In this document: in pieces, positions 59,315-64,000 of the stretch
Layout of the letters: every line of letters starts with the position of its first letter
Numbering within the stretch: position 1 is the first letter of the stretch
DNA from: Drosophila pseudoobscura
Taxonomy: Eukaryota > Arthropoda > Insecta > Diptera > Drosophilidae
Reading direction: 5' to 3'
DNA length: 64,000 bases
NCBI RefSeq assembly: GCF_009870125.1
Contig: NC_046683.1
Span: 64,805,869 to 64,869,868 of the forward strand
Program-made: the position numbers and the translations under genes
Notes under the pieces: model-generated
The model's input: only the letters and a program-made list of their open reading frames with translations
The model's database searches: none
What the model was told of the DNA's origin: nothing

Positions 59315-61245
59315 CTAATTGACGGAATTTGCCAAGCACCAAATGGGACGGACTTTGGTGGCCATCTTCAAGTAGTTGTGTGGAATGCGGTGGTACCCGG
59401 ATGGTCCCGCAGGGTGATGCCAGTTTCCCGACTGTGGTGGCAGTTGTGTGTGCTCCCTCGTCAGCGTACCGCCGACACTAATGCCATGGTAGTGCAGATG
59501 TTTCGACGACCCATTTGTGTCCGCATTGTGGTGTACTGCAAAGATGGATAGGATTCGACAGGATTAGTACCCGCTGGCGTTTCGATGCCCTTTGGTTGCT
59601 TACGCTGGAGAGCGGTGTTCTGGTTGGAGGCATTCTCGTCCTGGCGCCGACACACGCAGATGGCCACGGCCACGATGAGCGCGCTCAGGACGAGCAGGAC
59701 GCCGACAACGATTAGGACGAACCAGGTCATGTCCATTCCGAACACGGTGCTGCTCGCCTCGCCTGCAAAGAGTGAATGAAACATGCTGGAGGTCCGGACG
59801 GAAGGATGGATGGGACGTATCGTGGACTCGACTTACTCTGGCAGAGGTTCTGCACCGATTCGTCCGAGTTGTCGCCGCAGTGATTGACGCCGTCGCAGAG
59901 CAGATCCGGATGTATGCAGAACTCGCGCGTGGCGCAGGTGAAGTCCTTGCAGGTGTGCTCTGAAAGTGGGATGGAATCGAAGCGGTACTGCCGACTGCCA
60001 CAGGCCACGGACCATCTGTACTTACTGGGATCCTTGACCGATGTTATCACCAGCTTGAAGCCGTTCACATCTGTGCCCCAGCCGTCGGTCACGTACTTCA
60101 GGGTCACGAAATTCGTGCGCGTCAGCAGCGCATTGACGGTGTTCTTTGTGTTCCGGCACGAGATGTCGATCTGCAATGGGTAATCCCGATATTATCATGC
60201 TCCTGCTGCACCCAATCAAGTGCCGAAGAAATACTCTCTTAATATTTAAATTAAATATTGAAGGTTTTTTTTGGAAATTGTGCAACTTTTTCCACTGTCG
60301 TCTGTTGGTTTGGTCACGTTATCGTCGTCGTCATCCTCATCGTCGACGCCGCAGAGTGCAAAATGATGATGACGGCTGCTCCCCCAGCCCCAGCCCCAGC
60401 CCCACCTCCTGTGGCACGTGTATGCGTCACGTAGTCTGCTTCTTTCACCCGCTCCCGCACCCGCTCCTGCACCCGCACCCTTTTCCATTGCTGTGTAAAT
60501 TTGTAATGTTGTTGGTTTTTGCCTCATGAAAGTTCCACCAAGGGTTCATCAACTGCCTCCCCGCCTCCCCGCCGCCCCCCGACCCACCGCAGGAGACGTT
60601 TGTAGGCTTTGCTGTGGCTGCTTTTCTTGACACAACGTTCTGGTCCTGGTCCTGATTCTGGTCCTGATTCTGCTTCGTGTGTCGGTGTCTCGGTCTGTCC
60701 GGGGGTGTCCGGGGGTGTGGCTGCCTGCATCTTCGACGTGGCGCGCTTTGTGCCATATTTTAATTTTGTTGCAGCCCGAAAATGTAAACTTTTCTCCGCC
60801 GCTTTTTTTTGCGCCCGCCCTGCCCCGCCCAGCCCCCCTCTGGCCGCCTCCCTCTGCCATGTGTGTGTGCTGGAACGTTTTAATTTTGGATTTTTGCGGC
60901 TTCCCCTCGCCCCTCACCCCACTGATGCAGTGACAACTCCTTTTGTCGAAAACTATTTACATGTTCGCAAAATTGTATTCGGTTTCGGTCCTGGACGGGT
61001 CCTGCCCGCCTTTGCTGTGGCCGGCGAGCAGCAAATTTGCATACTTTCGCCACTTTCGCCGGCTCCGGCGAGGAGTGACTCGAGTGGCAGTCCAATTCAT
61101 AAATCCTGCCCATTCACCCAGGCAGTGCGGGGCGGTGGTGGGGGGAAACTTACGAAAGCTGCTTAGGTGGAAAATACCGCAGGTCGACTGCTTCTTAACT
61201 TTTGCATCCTTCAGATACCAGTCGGTATCTGTCGGGGGACGGGCA
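59315..61245 (-). CDS. loaf: CUB + LDLa single-pass membrane protein, 3' part (possibly loaf/CG6024)
   Basis: Well-supported exons on the minus strand are 60170-60026, 59959-59837, 59762-59604 and 59535-59315. Phases agree and encode 215 residues plus a stop. In order: the end of a CUB domain (VTLKYVTDGWGTDVNGFKLV), one LDL-receptor class A repeat with six cysteines and the D..SDE calcium site (CKDFTCATREFC...CGDNSDESVQNLC), a transmembrane helix (FVLIVVGVLLVLSALIVAVA, then ICVCRR) and a cytoplasmic tail. An additional likely exon, 61245-61154, encodes DTDWYLKDAK...STCGIFHLSSF, which looks like the start of a CUB, but its phase does not join the next exon, so a middle exon is missing or misplaced. 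The signal peptide must lie upstream, perhaps outside the window. The reading frame may be broken near 59332. The loaf assignment is by domain make-up only and could be wrong. Confidence 0.75.
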
Positions 61246-64000
61246 CTGCAAAACAACTCACTTGACAAATATACGTATACACACTCGTGGATCCCCGCTT
61301 GGATGCTTATTGAAATGGGAAAAGGCCAGGGCGAGATTTGGGGGTGTTACCCACCCAGAGCCAGAGGCCGAGACGTTGCTCTGGCATCGATTCGTCAGAG
61401 GAAGCAGTATTTCATATCTATGTATGTGTCTGTATCTGCAATCATAGTTCCCTCTATGTGGTCAGGCTCCTCTCGTCCTGATAGCGCTCATCAATGAGGA
61501 GCCTTCGGTCCTTCGAATGGTTCAGCTTCTGTCAATAAAGTCGAACGAGCATGCGGGCCTTGTCTGGATTTAAGACCGAGTGCTCCAGGCCCCCCTGCCC
61601 GTGCCCATGCCCATTCCCAACCCATAAAAACCCATCAAGAGCGGCAGAGCCTGTTGAACTCGTCCCGTGTTGTCCCTGCTCTCTCGTTGGAAATCGGCTG
61701 GGCGGTTTTACGATACTTTCGCTTTTATGGCTCTTCGCCTCCTAACTTATTTACGATGAGCTTTCGTTATTTGGTTTGGCCAAAGGGAGCAACGCCTCAA
61801 ATCACAGTTGACTTCCTGCTCCCAGGCCCCATCGCTCCATCGCTCCATCCTGCCGTCATATGTATGTACCCAGCTTTCATAATTAAAGTTAATTCAGTTG
61901 CCATCGATATTGACGTTCTCGTTAAGGACGCTGGCTGCTGGCTCCTCCCTCCGTCAGATACATACATAACTCTCTCCAAGGGCCCGTTTCGACCGCAATT
62001 TCGACTCACTTCAGCGGTTCGAGTCTTTGAACCGGCACAAACAATGCCACAATTTATGGACTTTGTTGTCTTTGCTTAGAGACCTAGGAGGGTCCGTCAT
62101 ACTACGGATGTGGAGCTGCAGTAATGCAGATCTATCCGAAAGCCTCTACTCTGGCTGATGCTTTTGATTCAGTTCAAAGTGTGACGGTCCTCATGTGACT
62201 CCCCGATAGCCCAAATCGGAATGCCTCGTATACCCGGCCTCGGAGTGGGACTGAGCCTGGGCCGGGGCATGTGGCAGGTGCCAGGTGACATAGAGCTTTG
62301 GCAGTGGCCCAGTGCTGGCGCCGCTCTAAAATGAGGTCGTGCCAGAGAGAGGCGACAAAAAATGACAGCCAGAGCGTTCCGCAGCGGAATTTCTTCTGTT
62401 TCCATAAATTTCAAGGTTTCCTCTGGGACGGGAGGGGAGGGGAGGGGCGGGGCTCCTGGCTGCATATTTCTAATTTTCTAGCTGAACATTTTTATGCATA
62501 TTTTTTAGTGGCGCCATCGCTGCTCTGCTTCCTTTTGGCAAATAAAGGATTTGGCTTATGCGCGCTCTATTTGTGGCCACTTTCCTACTTGCCTCACGCT
62601 GCACACACACACACACACACACACAGACCCCCCCTTAAATAATGCAGTGTGGGCGGGGGAATGAAAAATGGAAATTGTTGCTGATAAAATCACAGAGAGC
62701 CATCAGCAGAAGGAGGAGAAGAAGGAGAATGAGGGGCAGGAGTTGGCAGCTTGCAGCCTTCGCCGCATTGCAGCCGCAGTGGAGCCGTGGAACCGCAACG
62801 GCAGCCTCCCGCCCCGCCCCTCCCTTCGCTCCCTCCTTTACTGGCTGTCATCATTGCAAATGTTGCAGCGACAAAATTATGCCTTTGTGTGCGACTGTCT
62901 GTGTCTGTGTGTGTGTGTGTGTTTGGAGTATGTGGAGCATCCCATGTTGGCAGAGCGGAAGCCCCACAGGGATTGAACCTAAAATGTCAGAAGCATCAAC
63001 GTGATCTGGATAATGCGGTGGCTGTGGCCGGGATGCATGTGGGTGCATGTGGGCGGGTGGGTGGCTGCAGCAGTGCAACTCACAGTTGGCCAGCAAATTG
63101 TGGTGCTTTGCCGCACCACCCTCCCCCGGCCCCGCCCCCTCCACGGCCTTCGGCTGTGGCAAACTAAGCAATGATTGGCCTTAACTATCGGCATGTGATG
63201 CAATTTCTGATATACTCGAACGTACGTACGTCCGTACAGTGTGTACTCGTATCTTGTATCTATGCAGGAATCCCTCGTTACTCCCCCCAGGGAGGTATCC
63301 CTTTAATTGATTCGGGAAATGCCTGGCCCGGCAACAAGAAATCGCCTAAGAACTGCCATGAAACGGGCGGGCGGAGGCTACAGATATGTTTCTATCTGTG
63401 CAACGAATGAAATTTGATTTGCTAATTCCCTGTGAATGTATATGGATCCATGGCTTCGACGTGTAAGCATTAGAATAAATATTTATACTCGAGTGCCTCC
63501 CATGGCGAGGGTTCGTATCGATGCACACTAAGTACTCCCTGAAGGGGCCTACTGGGGCGTACTGGCACCTGCTTCAGAACATATGTACGTACGTTTGCTC
63601 GGCTCCAATTTGAGTTGTCTGCTTTACAGTTCAGCTCCTAATAATTCAATCTACTGTGCGCAAACAGAGCCGCCCACTCCACCCTTCGATATACACAATT
63701 ACTGTTCCCTGACATGGCAGCAGGCGGCAGGCAGCAGGCGGCTCACATGTGTACCGATTTGCATACTCCCATCGATGGCCTGCCCCTCCACAGGATGCGC
63801 TGTGATTACCAGTGTACAGTCGGTCTTCGATATATGGGCACATTCGGGATGTTCAGATCATTTTTGGGGCTTCAAAGAGGTCTGATTGGGGATCGGGCAG
63901 CGCCTGCCCAAGGTGTATGGGTAGACTTTTGTCGGACACGGTATCAGCTATTGCCGGGGATAAGCTATTGCCGAGCAAATCAATAAAGGCAATAAAGGAT
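61246..64000. other. No supported exon; probably intron or upstream DNA of the CUB/LDLa gene
   Basis: GC-rich simple sequence, CA and GT repeats, and no clear exon. If the gene extends right, this is intron. Confidence 0.5.
62603..62626. repeat. (CA)n microsatellite
   Basis: Eleven to twelve CA units; a (GT)n tract lies near 62904-62922. Confidence 0.85.

Overview
The window is eukaryotic nuclear DNA from a Drosophila species. The genes have short introns with GT..AG ends and Drosophila-type branch points and core promoters, and the proteins are recognisable fly orthologues (Sf3b3, Bmcp). The simple-sequence-rich intergenic DNA and a Helitron-like element with a (GTCY)n tract suggest the obscura group; that species guess is inference.

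Layout. Bases 1 to about 33,500 contain no gene I can support. This stretch is full of microsatellites, a 130-140 bp minisatellite (13,331-13,790) and one DINE-1/mini-me-type element (25,307-26,399). It could be a long intron or intergenic DNA. Bases 33,865-40,470 hold Sf3b3 on the minus strand, rebuilt here as six coding exons encoding 1,228 residues. Its stop codon abuts a strong 5' splice site that leads into a tail of four small exons. Three introns of that tail carry box C/D snoRNA-like sequences. Introns inside the coding region carry two H/ACA-like and one further C/D-like sequence, so the locus looks like a combined protein-coding and snoRNA host gene. Bases 42,639-45,085 hold a small secreted eight-cysteine SVWC (Vago-family-like) protein with a TATA/Inr promoter on the minus strand. 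Bases 45,120-50,500 look gene-free. Bases 51,070-52,565 hold Bmcp (UCP5-like mitochondrial carrier) on the plus strand, followed by an intronless VMP1/TMEM49-family gene at 53,828-55,069, also plus. Bases 55,500-61,245 hold the 3' part of a minus-strand CUB + LDLa single-pass membrane protein, possibly loaf, with a very long 3' UTR. Its upstream exons probably lie right of, or beyond, the window.

Main points for follow-up. The snoRNA cluster in and just downstream of Sf3b3 pairs a U2 snRNP scaffold gene with RNA-modification guides. The VMP1 copy has no introns and may be a retrocopy. The CUB/LDLa gene has an apparent one-base frameshift that removes a conserved-looking tail. A roughly 30 bp promoter-like motif (GGTATATTTCTGAG..GTCAGAC) occurs four times around the Sf3b3 and Bmcp upstream regions.
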